In this document: positions 30,729 through 41,367 of the stretch, one piece after another
Position numbering within the stretch: position 1 is the first letter of the stretch
Layout of the letters: each line of letters starts with the position of its first letter
Origin: Phaeosaccion multiseriatum
Taxonomy: Eukaryota; Ochrophyta, other classes
Direction of reading: 5' to 3'
Assembly (NCBI GenBank): GCA_965112735.1
Contig: OZ218956.1
Coordinates: 3,162,001 to 3,226,000 of the forward strand
DNA: 64,000 nt
The notes under the pieces: generated by a model
What the model saw: the letters and a program-made list of their open reading frames with translations, nothing else
Told to the model about the DNA's origin: nothing
The model's database searches: none
Program-made: the position numbers and the translations under genes

Positions 30729-32585
30729 ATGCAGCAGCCAGATGAGACCGGGTGCTTCGTGTACCAGATTGTGGGCCCAAGGGCCCTTGGCCTCCGGAAT
30801 GTTCCCAGCGTTGCGAGAGAAGCAATGAAAGACCCAATATACCCATTCGCTCCCCGCTCCCTCTTTTCCGTGGATCTCGTGCGACATTCCCGTGATGGCC
30901 AGCGTGGGAATGGTCCATTCTTGCGCCTATCAGACGCATCTGGGTGGCTCTTTGAACGGGAGACTTCGTTGGGCCTTTGTGCCAAGAGAATGCCTGTGGA
31001 GGACGGCTTATGGACCTTTTATGTGGACAACTATCCTATTGGATTGGCCCTCCGAGCTCACCCACTCGACGAGCAGACTGCGCGTGCGAAGCCTGAAACA
31101 TTGTTCATGCCCATGCAAAAGATTTTCTGTGATAAAAAGGTGTGCGACCCAACAACAAACGTGAACTTCTATAGAGTGCAGGGCACGGAGGGCTGGGTAT
31201 TCGACTCCCGAGGCGATGACTTGCTGCTTCTACCCGAGAGCAGGGTTCGCTGTGGATTGTTTGCGTACAGGGCTCTATGTCCCGTTGGGATTCGATGCAA
31301 TAACACGACAGAAGAGGTTGATAAGACCAGCAGAAGCGTTGGAGTAGGTGACATCGTCGTGGGGGACTGTGTGTGCGAGAGGCCTGAGAGTAAGGGAAGC
31401 GGTCCATTTGTGAGGCTCACTGACGGCTCAGGGTGGCTTTTCGAGAACAAGGCCAACGAGTCAATGCTGGAAAGGCTTCAAATTCAAGCTGGGAGCTGGG
31501 AGCTCACGGTGATGAATGCCCCGGCAGGCATTGGCTTGCGCAGACAGCCTATTGATCAGCCGGATGACTTCCTAGGGGTGAAGTATGATCCCAACCAGCG
31601 GGTGGTATGCGACAAGAAAATCGCATCTCCGTGTGGGGTCAACTTTTACCGTGTGAAGGACACGGAGGGGTGGGTTTTCGATAAAAGGAGAGTGGGCGGC
31701 ACTGACACGGAGATGATGAGGCTGATTCGCGGAGGCGAAGAAATTAGGCCATCCTACCCGGCAGCAGCAGTGGCAAACGGATGGAGCCCAGACTACATTC
31801 GAGGCATGGTGGCAGGGATGGATGGAGACTTCACTGAGATTGGGCATGTGCCGGAGAGTCGGGTCATTTCTTTTCGTTCCAGTGAGAGCGGAGGAGGCGG
31901 AGGAGGAGCAGTGCGCATCAATGTGTACTACTCCACCCGGACGGTCGGCACTGCCATGGAGCACCCCTCTCAGGGAAAGACCCAGCTCTTTCGGCGCAAT
32001 TGCTCTGCGCGAGAGCTTGCAGATATCTTCCAAAACCCTCGAACCCACACAGGGAAGGGGTACCAGCAGCGAAAGCGGGACTGGCAAGGCCGGATCGTAC
32101 ACACGCCACAAGGCGCTGGCGTCCTGGTGGAGGAGGAAGAGTCTTTGCGACACTCGCTGGTGGAGTGCGAGGAAGAGCTGGAGAGGGTCAAGAGGAGGAG
32201 GCGCAGTCTGTTGCTGTCCGTCAAGTTCTTCGACGACGAGCGAGCCCGACAGGCCAAGGCACAGCAAGACAAGATACAAGCATGCGACAAGGAGCGCCAA
32301 GAGGAGAAGAGACAGTTGGCACAGCAGGCGCAGATTGAGCAAGCGGCAAGAGAGGCCGAGGCGCGAAGGAAACGCCAGGCTTCGACCTGCGACATTTGTC
32401 ATCGAGTTTTTGGCAATGCGAACGCAAAGAGGCAGCATCGCAGAGACGTGCACGAAGTGGCATGTCCCCATTGTGCACAAAGGTTCTCTTCCGCCCATGC
32501 CTTGACCCAGCATCGCAATGCCAGGGGCCATTGGGACCCGGAGCCGCAGCAAGGGTATTCAAGCTCATCATCAGACAGTTGGTGA
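30729..32585 (+). CDS. Unknown protein with four GW(L/V)F repeats and C-terminal C2H2 fingers
   Basis: This intronless gene of 618 residues starts at the ATG at 30729 (MQQPDETGCFVYQIVG). Residues about 8-335 hold four units in an ABAB order. A-type units end in GPFLRLSDASGWLFE and GPFVRLTDGSGWLFE. B-type units share (A/P)xGIxLR or IGLALR, then CDKK, VNFYRV and TEGWVFD. The pattern suggests small beta-barrel (SH3-like) modules. A charged coiled coil follows (about residues 470-560), then two C2H2-like fingers: CDICHRVFGNANAKRQHRRD and CPHCAQRFSSAHALTQHRNA. I know no named family with this layout. The protein may bind nucleic acid. It lacks the low-complexity runs common in neighbours. Its stop codon falls inside a copy of the dispersed CAGTTGGTGA repeat. 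Confidence 0.7.
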   Translation: MQQPDETGCFVYQIVGPRALGLRNVPSVAREAMKDPIYPFAPRSLFSVDLVRHSRDGQRGNGPFLRLSDASGWLFERETSLGLCAKRMPVEDGLWTFYVDNYPIGLALRAHPLDEQTARAKPETLFMPMQKIFCDKKVCDPTTNVNFYRVQGTEGWVFDSRGDDLLLLPESRVRCGLFAYRALCPVGIRCNNTTEEVDKTSRSVGVGDIVVGDCVCERPESKGSGPFVRLTDGSGWLFENKANESMLERLQIQAGSWELTVMNAPAGIGLRRQPIDQPDDFLGVKYDPNQRVVCDKKIASPCGVNFYRVKDTEGWVFDKRRVGGTDTEMMRLIRGGEEIRPSYPAAAVANGWSPDYIRGMVAGMDGDFTEIGHVPESRVISFRSSESGGGGGGAVRINVYYSTRTVGTAMEHPSQGKTQLFRRNCSARELADIFQNPRTHTGKGYQQRKRDWQGRIVHTPQGAGVLVEEEESLRHSLVECEEELERVKRRRRSLLLSVKFFDDERARQAKAQQDKIQACDKERQEEKRQLAQQAQIEQAAREAEARRKRQASTCDICHRVFGNANAKRQHRRDVHEVACPHCAQRFSSAHALTQHRNARGHWDPEPQQGYSSSSSDSW

Positions 32586-32593
32586 AGCAGCAG
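32576..32593 (+). repeat. Dispersed micro-repeat, diverged, containing a stop codon
   Basis: CAGTTGGTGAAGCAGCAG. The TGA in it is the stop codon of the C2H2 protein. Confidence 0.65.
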
Positions 32594-33060
32594 AAAGGGG
32601 AAGGAGGGACGACGGGGCTTGGAGCCTTACTCCCCTGCACGGCACTGAATCTGGGCACAAGTGCGGACCCACCTGGAGAGAGACACAGAGAGAGAGGGAG
32701 GAGAGAGGGGGGGGGGTGTAGACGGACTGCTGTCGGGGAGTAGACGGGGAGGGTGAATGTACAGCAAGGCTGGCGCTGCGAATCCGAGTCCCCGGGGTCG
32801 CTCTCTGTTGTCTTGGCCGCTAAGGCGCGCGTAGTCAACCTCTCGGACGGAGGCACCGTGGCCGTGCAACGCATTGTAGAGGTCTTGTGTCATGTAAAGC
32901 GTGTGAGCCATGTAACAAAACAATCAAAGTAAATATGGTAGATCTCGGGAAGCTCGGGAAAAGGAATAGAAGGGAAAGATAAAACGTAATTACAAAATGT
33001 GTGTGCTTCTCTCTTCATGTTGAGTCTTTCTCGCCCCTCCACGAGCACAGGCTAAGCCCT
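32586..33060. other. Convergent intergenic region
   Basis: This lies between the stops of the C2H2 and FSH1 genes. A/T-rich sequence at 32925-33000 may carry 3' processing signals. A 98-codon open frame on the minus strand (32627-32923) has no recognisable features. Confidence 0.4.
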
Positions 33061-34600
33061 CTACTGCTGCCGTTGCTGCCGCTCTTTGAGTCTGACCAAG
33101 TGGGCTCTCAAAGCGGATATCGTGGGCTTATGTCTGACCATCAGGTCACGCAAGTCAATAAGAGGGAAGAAGGGAAGACCGCAGAGGAGAGGGGAAGAGA
33201 GGACAGGCGATGATAGGCTACAGTCAGCAGCCGAAGAGAAGAAGGAACACATGCATCAAGCAAGGACGAGGACAGAGGTGTCTCTCCCGTCAACCTGCCC
33301 CTTTGTTGGAAGGCCACCTCTCCCCAGCAGTCATCTCCCAAACCCGTATGCCCACCACATCCACCACCCACCGTGTAACGCCATGCCCTCCTGGGTGCTT
33401 CAGATACAGGGTTCCCGGCCCCTCGCCCTCCCGGTGTCTGCCTTCTCTCACGCTGCAGCTGCTCACGCTGGAGTCTTTACCGCTACTCCTCGTGCTGTCA
33501 AAGGCTCGGAAGAAGTCCAGCAGGCCCACTGAGTCAGAGATCATGTCCTTCTCCCCGTACACGTGCAGGGTGCGGGGGAAGAGCGACGCTAACTCTTCTT
33601 CTCCCCCCACTTCGACTGACGGGTCTTCCTCGCCCGCTGCTGCTGCTGCTGCTGCCGCTGCTGCTGCTGTGGAAGCCCCTGCTCGCAAGACTTTGAGCAG
33701 CGCAGGATCTCTGGGGAGGAAGCCCGACATGAGCACAGTCAAAGCGGGTGGTGAAAGGGCCACCACAGAGGAAGACGGCCGACCTTCTGATCTCTCCCCC
33801 TCCATGGATACAGCTGCTGCTGGTGCTGCTGCTGAAGCAAGCGCTGCCACGATTTGTGGTGGTAGCGCCTGCAAAGCTTGGTCGCTGTCGCTAGTACCCG
33901 TGCTTTCATTGCTGCCAGCGGCCTGCTGCCAAAGCACAGCACTGACAACTGCCGCGAGTGCCGCCCCCTGTGAGTGGCCCAACAGCACGTCAGGCTTGTG
34001 CTCGGTGATGGCCTCGATCACACGGCACACCGCCTCCTCCCATCCCTCGTACTTCCAACTCTCTCCGCCTGACGAGGCAGGAGGAGGAGGGGAAGAGGAA
34101 GTGGAGCCTTTACTTGGCTTGTTTAATGTGGCCTTCCACCAGCCATATCGAGCGTTCCTATCTCGTTCTCCCTCAGAGTCAGGCCCGTCATTGCTGTTGG
34201 CGCCCTTCGCGAAGTTGTCCTCCCACTTGAAGGAGGGAAGGACAGGCCCCACACGGACAGGGCCATTTATACATACCAATTCGATCCGTTCCTGCAGCAA
34301 TACTCCTCCTTCATCTCTGTCCTTCTCTTCTTCATCTATTCCACTGCTGATAAAACTGAGCCTTCTCTCTAGGCTTGCTCCACTGTCGAAGTAGCCGTGA
34401 AGAGCAAGAACCTTGAGAGCCGACGGAGGTTGAGGTCCTTCTCCTCCTGCTCGTGGTTTTGCTCGTTCTTCAGCTGGGTCTCCTGCTGGTCCTCCTCCTC
34501 CTTCTACAGCTCGTAACCTGGACACCCCTGGAGCAAACGCGAAGGCGACGGAGCGCGCACAGATATACACCAGCTGAAGCCACAGTAGCAGCCGTAGCAT
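33061..34600 (-). CDS. FSH1-type serine hydrolase, probably plastid-targeted
   Basis: Two exons, 33372-34600 and 33061-33133, give 433 residues. The ATG at 34600 begins a signal peptide (MLRLLLWLQLVYICARSVA) followed by FAFAPG, a near-ideal ASAFAP plastid-entry motif. The mature part is an alpha/beta hydrolase of the FSH1 family: LKVLALHGYFDSG at the N-terminus, the nucleophile elbow LLGHSQGAALAA, then RTLHVYGEKDMIS carrying the acid (D) and HPGGHGVTR carrying the catalytic His. Family members are serine esterases with poorly known substrates. The second exon adds a short basic tail after the His motif and is joined in frame. Ser/Ala-rich inserts make it longer than the usual ~220-residue domain. 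It is divergent from the 34849 gene, which also looks plastid-targeted. Confidence 0.8.
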
Positions 34601-34848
34601 TGACAAAGGACGAATCCGGTTGCTAAACTGCGTATCAGCGCGAGCGTTATCGTGAGATGGAGAGCGCGGGGCAGGAAGGAATATAAGAAACTGAAAGTGT
34701 GAAAGTGGAGAGCGCGGGGACGTAGCTGCCTCACGTGTTGGCTCTCCATGTGTGTCACAGTTGGCATTGCGTAATCTGAGATCCCTGCCCCACATTTACA
34801 AACAGGAGCAAAGCACAGCGGAACAGTGGGAGGACGAGAGCATCCGTG
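34601..34848. promoter_or_regulatory. Divergent promoter between two plastid-type genes
   Basis: This 248-bp gap holds a GAAACTGAAAGTG motif (34687-34699) like that in two other divergent promoters of the window. Confidence 0.45.
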
Positions 34849-37800
34849 ATGAGGAATACTCAGCAGCCGCCGCGTGCGGTCACAGTGGTTGCTGCAGCCG
34901 CAATGGTAGCGGCGGTGGGAATGATGGCGGTGCCGAGGGCTGAGGCGTGGACGGCTGCTCGAGTTTTACTGAGCAGCTGTGGCAGCGAAAAGAAGGCATG
35001 CGATCATCTTCAAGACACGAGGGAGACTGCTGTTAGCGACGGAAGTGGAGGACCAAGAAGAAGAGGAAAGAGGCGGAGGAGAAGCAGCATTGACTGTGGG
35101 TCGTGCTCTCTTTCTCACTCAGTGGCGACGGGCTCGCGTAGCCAGAGTAGAACGGCAAGGGGAGGTGCTTCATTCTGGGGGCTGGAAAGGTGCCGCAGAA
35201 GCAGTAGAGGGGGTTTAGCCTCTTCAAGAATGACTTCTGGGGCGATGGCAATGGCCCAAGAGGGCGAGCAAGAAGACCATACGGTGGCCGATGATGAAGA
35301 TCTACTGCTGGAGGAGTTGCTGCAGGACGTGATGGAGGAAGAGGAGACTAAGGGGCTTACGCTGCTCAGTCCGCGTGAACAGCGGCGGGAGAAGCAGAGG
35401 CAGGGACGGAAGCAACGGAAGCAGGAGCAGGAGCAGCGGCTACAGCAGCAGCAGCCATGGGAAGAGGTGGGATCAGCTGGGCAGGTAGTGACAATTAAAC
35501 CGGGAGTAAATGCCAAGACGCCGTTTTACAGGCCGGATGTCACTGGTTGGGCATCGATCCAGTCACCGACAGTGAAAGAGGGGCCAGCACTGGACAACGC
35601 TTGGGTAGAGCAGGAGCGGGAGCTGAGTGCAGCAGCCGAAAAGGTCATGCAGCAGGACGAGGAGGTGGAGGAGAAGGGCAAACCGAAGAGCCCTCCCACG
35701 CAGGAGCAGCGCCCGCAGCAACCACCGAAGAGGAAAATGAAGGGCCCACAGGCTACCGTAACGGGAGCAGCTGATCTTCCGATATCCCCGGCTGCTGCTG
35801 TGGATGCATCGGAGACCACTGACAGTGGTGGTGCTGTCCTAGACCTTGCTGGAGTTGTCGACGTTGGGGATGGATCGGAAGAGAACAAGGAGGAGGTGGA
35901 GGTGGAGGTGAGGGGGGGGGGAGGGGAGGAGGAGGCACAGGGAAGCGCAGTCATGGCCTCTTCACTGACAGCAGCGGATACACCAATAGCAGCACCTGCG
36001 CTGGCCTCGGAAACCGTCCAAGAGACGGAAAATGGGGTTGTGCCGGAGGAGGAATTGGGCCCCTCTTCTCCCCGCACCCCCATTGGTGCCATGGACATTG
36101 GAGACGTTACGGCTGATGTGTCTGCGGTTGAGCAGAGCGGGCTGACGCCATCTGGACAGGGCGCTACCGAGGAGGACCGGTTAGCGATCACTGCGCTCAT
36201 CGGGGAGCTTGTAAGCCTGCCGAGGGAGCGGTGGGGAGTGGACTCAATCATGGCGTAAGTTGCTGGAGCAGGGGAAGTGGCAGGGTTGAGGGAGAGAGGA
36301 GAGGGAGGGTTGGAGATACTCAGTCGGGGATGGAGATACTCAGGATGTATCGATCGGCATGGACTCTCGCGCTCTTTCTCCTGCGCATGAGGGGCTCTAC
36401 CTCCCTCCCTCCCTCCCTCCCTCCCTTTTGTTTGGCGGAGTCCTCCCACCAACTCCTTCCCAATGGGCTGCTCTCGGCCCCTTCGCCTCTCTCTCTTTCT
36501 CTCTTTCTCTCTGCCCATCAATCAACCAACCTTTCTATCTACCTCTACCTGTCTCCCTATGTATCTATCTGCCTACCTATCGATGTATCTATCCATCTAT
36601 CTTTCGACCGATCTCTCACCCTCCTGCCCTCCTTCTCTTCTTCCTGTTCTCCCACCTTCCTCGTCGCTGTCCTGTCCTCGCCGCCCCTTCCCCCCCTGTG
36701 TGCTGTGTGTGTCGCGATCAACCAACATCCTGACAAAACAGTCACTCCGACGCCCTCGTGCAAGGGAACCTCTACGAGCAGGTCATGGGGGCCCGCCAGG
36801 CCAAAGCCCTCACTCCCAGGGACAGAGACAAGCTGAATGAGTGAGTAGACTCGACTCAATTGTTATGTGCATGCGGTGGTCGTTGTTGCTGGTTGTGACT
36901 GCTAAGTTGCCAACGTTGGATGCTGACGAAGAATGTCCATCATCGAGACGACGACAAGCCCCCACTTCATCCCCATTGACGCCGTCTTCTCACCCTCACC
37001 CCCACCCCACCACCCACCATCCTCACCCCACCACCCCCTCCGTCCGCGCGCACAGAGTGGATGCGTTTCTGAGCGGCTTCATTGCGCAAGAACGACGGCG
37101 TCAGAGCCGAGACTCTGTCAAGCTCGTGCTGCAGGGCGCCATGGAGGGGGCGTTGGACCAAGCGATGACCAAGCTCAGGGACGCAGGGAGGCTTGATGAG
37201 GACCTTCAGGTGAGGAGGGGGGGGGAGGGGAGGGGTGGGGAGGGGTGGGGAGGGGAGGGGAGGGGAGGGGAAGGGGAGGGGTGGGGAGGGGAGGGGAGAG
37301 GAGAGGAGGGGAGGGGAGGCAGGAGGGAGAGGAGGGAGGGGAGAGCAGGAAGGGAGGGAGAGAAGAGCAGGGCAAAGCAGGGAAAGTAGAGCAGGAAAGG
37401 ACAGAGATGTGTGGGTCTTTTTGTTTTGAAGGAACACTACGTTTCGTGTTTTCTTGGCTGCTCGTCAATCTCATGTTGAACTCTACTCACATCCCTTCCC
37501 CCCCGCCACTGGGCTGTCCACTCTTTGTCTCTCTCCTTTTCTCTCTCCCTCCTGCCCCCCCTCTCTTCCCCCTTCCCTCTCTCTCTTTCCCTCTTTCGCC
37601 TTTCATCACACACTCACGCACACACGCACAGGAGTATGTAAAGGGGCTGGTGGCCAGCACAGAGAGTAAGGAATTGGGGGCGGCAGAGGCCCAGAGTTCA
37701 GACCTGCTGAAGGTGCTCCGTTTGCTCAATGACAGAGTGGAGGCCGAGATACAAACCAAGTAAGCAGGGCGCGCAACAAGCAAAGCAAACAGGCCAGAAG

Positions 37801-38629
37801 AAGCAATGCTTTGATCGAGGCGGGTCGGCTGATACTCGGCTAAAGCTTTCCATCGCGACGGACAGTCAGTCAGTCAGTGACTCAAGACCATTTTGTTGGT
37901 GGTGCTTGTTGCTTCTGCGTGTGATTCGTTTCATTCCACGCTGCTTACTTGGGGCGCACGGCACTCTTCAGAGTGTATTGGCCTTTTTTACCGCTTTGCT
38001 GCTCTTTGTCCACTCACTTCACTTCACTTCACTCCCCACACGCCGCCCCTTCGATCTCACACCCTTACGCGGCCACCCACTCTCTCTCTCTCTCTGTGTG
38101 TGTGTGTGTCTCCCTCTGCGTCTCTCTCTCTCCCTCTCTCTGTCTCTCTCTCTCTCTCCACCCCCACCCAGGGATCGCCCGGAGATTCGAATAATGGCAT
38201 ATGCGTTACGCTTACAGGGCGACAAAGAGATCAGGGCCTTCCTCCAGGTAAGTCAAGGAAGAGAGAAGAGAAGGACGGCGAAGGGCCACTCAAGGAAGAC
38301 ACGATAGCAGAGGAGAGGAGAGCAGCAAGGGTTCAAGCAAGCACCCCACTCTTACCACTATCTCCTCCTCCCCCTCCTCCTCCCCCTCCCCCTCCTCCTC
38401 CTCCTCCTCCTCCTCCTCCTCCCACCCCACCCCACCCCCCAAGGACGCCTTCCCTCGTCTGGAGGCCCTGGACGACTTTGTGCTCTTCGCAGAGGAGGGC
38501 CTGGAGTACTTTCAAGACGACGCCATTGTACTCCGCTCCAACATGCCCAGGGGCAATTTTGACAAGATGAAGGACATTCTGCAGCTCGCCCGAGGCCTCA
38601 GGAGCCAGCGGATGGCCTCCTCCCAATAG
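34849..38629 (+). CDS. Probable plastid-targeted protein of unknown family
   Basis: Six exons (34849-36254, 36742-36840, 37056-37209, 37632-37759, 38172-38247, 38444-38629) sum to 2049 nt, giving 682 residues. The N-terminus (AVTVVAAAAMVAAVGMMAVP, then RAEAWTAARV) fits a signal peptide with an aromatic Trp after the predicted cut, a weaker version of the ASAFAP entry signal. About 400 residues of acidic, Gln-rich linker follow. The conserved-looking part is all helical: EEDRLAITALIGELVSLPRE, then VDAFLSGFIAQERRRQSRDS, VKLVLQGAMEGALDQAMTKL, IMAYALRLQGDKEIRAFLQ, LEALDDFVLFAEEGLEYFQD. I do not recognise the family; a plastid scaffold or assembly protein is possible. The introns are G-rich or CT-rich. 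Frame is kept at all five junctions. Confidence 0.7.
37208..37335. repeat. GGGGA-rich tract at a donor
   Basis: GGGGAGGGG-type repeats begin directly after the exon 3 donor and could form G-quadruplexes in the transcript of the 34849 gene. Confidence 0.8.
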
Positions 38630-39497
38630 ATGAGGAGGATGGAGAATGACCGAGAATGACCGAGAATGACCGAAAATGACCGATAATGGCCGAGATGAAA
38701 GGGCGGGTGGACGGCACTTCTTGGTCCTTCGCGGGAGGGTAATCTGAAACTAAGCGCGGCGGCGGCGGAGGGGGGGGGGGGGGCTGGTCGTGGAGGAGAC
38801 TTCGACTATGAATGCAAGGCGGGTTGGGCGCTTTCAGTATCAACAGGAAGGTGTCAGGTCTTGCACCGCCAACAAAAGTATCGAAACCGAAACCCCGGGG
38901 GGGAGTCAGTCCACACTCGAACGATATCGTGGAACCTTGGAGTCACCGGCAGGTCTCCCCCGCGTGGGCGGCTGCTGAGAGGGGCCGGTCAGATTTCAGT
39001 GCTGACTCAGGGGTCGGCAAGGCGCACACGTCAGTACGTACTTGCCAAGGGGCACACGTCAGCATGTACTTGCCAAGGGGCACCCACGACACAAGTGGAA
39101 TCTGCTTTTTCCATTTCATTTGACGTTTGCTGTACAAAGATATAGATATACATACACATATACATACACAACCCTCTCGCTCTGTGTGTATATGCGTATT
39201 GTGTGTGTGCGTGCGCGTGTGTATATGTGTGTGCGCGCGCAAAAGTAAGCTCCAAGTGAGCGAAGGTGTCTTTCCACTCCCCCACAACACTGGAGATGCC
39301 CCCCCGACTGACGCCGTTTGGACACCGTTGACAAAACGACAAAGCGAAGGGTGCGGGCGACAAGCCCCCCCCCCCCTCCTCCTCCTCCTGCTCCTCCTCC
39401 GCCTCCTCCTCCTCCTCCTCCTCCTCCTCCTCCTCCTCCTCCTCCTCCTCCTCCTCCTCCTCTTCCTCCTCCTCCTCCTCTTCCTCCCCCTCCTCCT
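38630..39497. other. Convergent intergenic region with two tandem repeats
   Basis: A GAATGACCGA decamer array lies at 38639-38692. A 31-bp tandem duplication spans 39009-39080 (unit containing GTACTTGCCAAGGGGCACAC). TG and CA runs occupy 39140-39240. A (CTC)n tract (39375-39500) merges with the uncertain 3' end of the RING gene. Confidence 0.6.
38639..38692. repeat. (GAATGACCGA)n decamer array
   Basis: About five decamer copies start ten bases beyond the stop codon at 38629, probably within the 3' UTR. Confidence 0.85.
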
Positions 39498-40191
39498 TCA
39501 CATGGAATCCCACCTCCTGTAGCTCTGGCTTAGATCTGCAATACCCTGCCCCCCCCTCCCTCCTCCTCCTCCTCCTCCTCCTCCTCCTCCTGCCCCTCCC
39601 CCCCCCCATCCTCTCCCCCCTACCGCTGATGTTGCTCTTCTCCTCTCCCCTACCCAGTGCTCTCCGAGCGTCAGCGCCCTCGACAGCCGACGAAGAGGAT
39701 TGCGCCACCCCGGGCCCTGCCCAAGACCAAGGCCTCCGGAGGCCTCCCTCCTGGCCGCGCTCTCAGCCTGCTGTATCACCAACTGCTGCCCCTTCGCCTT
39801 GGCGATGGCCATCTCCTCGATGTTCTGGAGGCATACGGGACACGTGGCGTTGGACTCCATCCACTTGTCGATGCACCACTCCTGTACATAATACAACGTA
39901 ACATTACATACGTATGCGTGCGTTCATGTGCAGATGTTTTGTGTGTGCGTGCGTGTATGCAGATTGTGTGTGTATGCGTGTGCATGCACGTGTGCGCGGC
40001 GGACATTGGGGGAGGGGGTGCAGCGCGAGAGGGGCGGGGTGGGTGGGGGGGTGTAATGAGCTCGAGAGAAGAGATTCAGAGCTACTTGAGGCTCGGCCTA
40101 ACGGGGCTCTTGTGAGGAGGGGCAGTGGTGACCAGCGAGGAAGGGCAAGAAGGCGGGCAAGAGAGACAAAGCACAAGGAAGGGAGAAGCAC

Positions 40192-40232
<41 letters not shown>

Positions 40233-41311
40233 GCCTCACTCATCAACGACTGTACTACTCACATGATAGCAGTGTCCACAGGGAAGCATGAGTAGGTCGC
40301 TTATGCTGATGCTGGCACGGCCTTTGCTCTGTTCGCGCACTGATGAGAGTGGCGGAGGGGCGTCAATGTCTACACACACCACCCCACCGCCTACGCGGCC
40401 GCCGCCGCTGATGCTGCTGTTGCTCCCCTCCTCCTCCTGCTCCTCCTCCTCCTTCTTCTCCTCCTCGCCTCCTCCCCGGCTGGTCAAAAAGCGACAAGGA
40501 GGAAGGGGAGGTCCTACCTTCCCCTCCCTTGCCCCAGGCTCTGCCACCCTCCCCCCGGAGGCGTGAGATGACAGAGCACTAATATGACGGGGGAGCAAGG
40601 AGGAGGCAATCAAGCTCCTTTTCTCTGCAGCCTCTCCGACGGCGGCCCGGCCTTCTTCCATCCGCTGCCATTCTCCCTCATCGTGGTCCCCACCCTCATT
40701 GGTGTCCTTCTCCTTCTCCTTCTCCTCCTCCTCCTCCTTCTTCTTCTTCTTCTCCTCCTCCTTCTCCTCCTCCTCCTCCTCCTCCTCCTCCTCCTCCTCC
40801 TCCTCATCGTCCTCACCCTTCGCCTGCGTGGCGAGCAGCTCGAGGCATATGGGGCAGGTCTCTCGAGAAAAGTCAATGTCGATGCCCAGCGGAGGTGGGG
40901 GCGCACACAGCCTCGATTCCTTCCGCCCCTGCTGCTGCTGACGGGCATCATCCAAGCACTGGTCCAGCGTTCTGCTCCTGACTAAATCGCTGGCTTCATG
41001 GCTGCCCTGGCTACTGCTAGCGCGGAGGCTGCGGTCCCTCTCTTCGTCCCCTCTCCTCTTCCTCTCCTCCTGCGCTGGCCCCTGCCCCTGCCTTTGCTCT
41101 TGCTCTTGCCCTTGCCCTTGCTGGAGCATCATGTTGGTGTTGAGGTTAATCTGAATGGGTATGTTATTCCTGAGCATCACCCCCCGCCCCTCTTGGACGT
41201 TGCTCACAGTGCTTCGCCCCCCCACCGCCCCGCCCCCGCCCGCCCCAAGGCCAAGAGCGCGTGGAGAAGTGGTGCCTGCACTCCTTGCTCCAATACAAGG
41301 GCCGCCCCTGT

Positions 41312-41367
<56 letters not shown>

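Noticed and set aside
32627-32923. 98-codon frame on the minus strand starting MFCYMAHTLYMTQDLYNALH
   Set aside because: There is no recognisable family, the C-terminal half is repeat-derived, and it sits in the probable 3' region between convergent genes.
39031-39708. Minus-strand frame of about 50 Glu after GFHVKEE
   Set aside because: It could be an alternative last exon of the RING gene, but it runs into CA/TG repeats with no conserved end, so I left the 3' end open.
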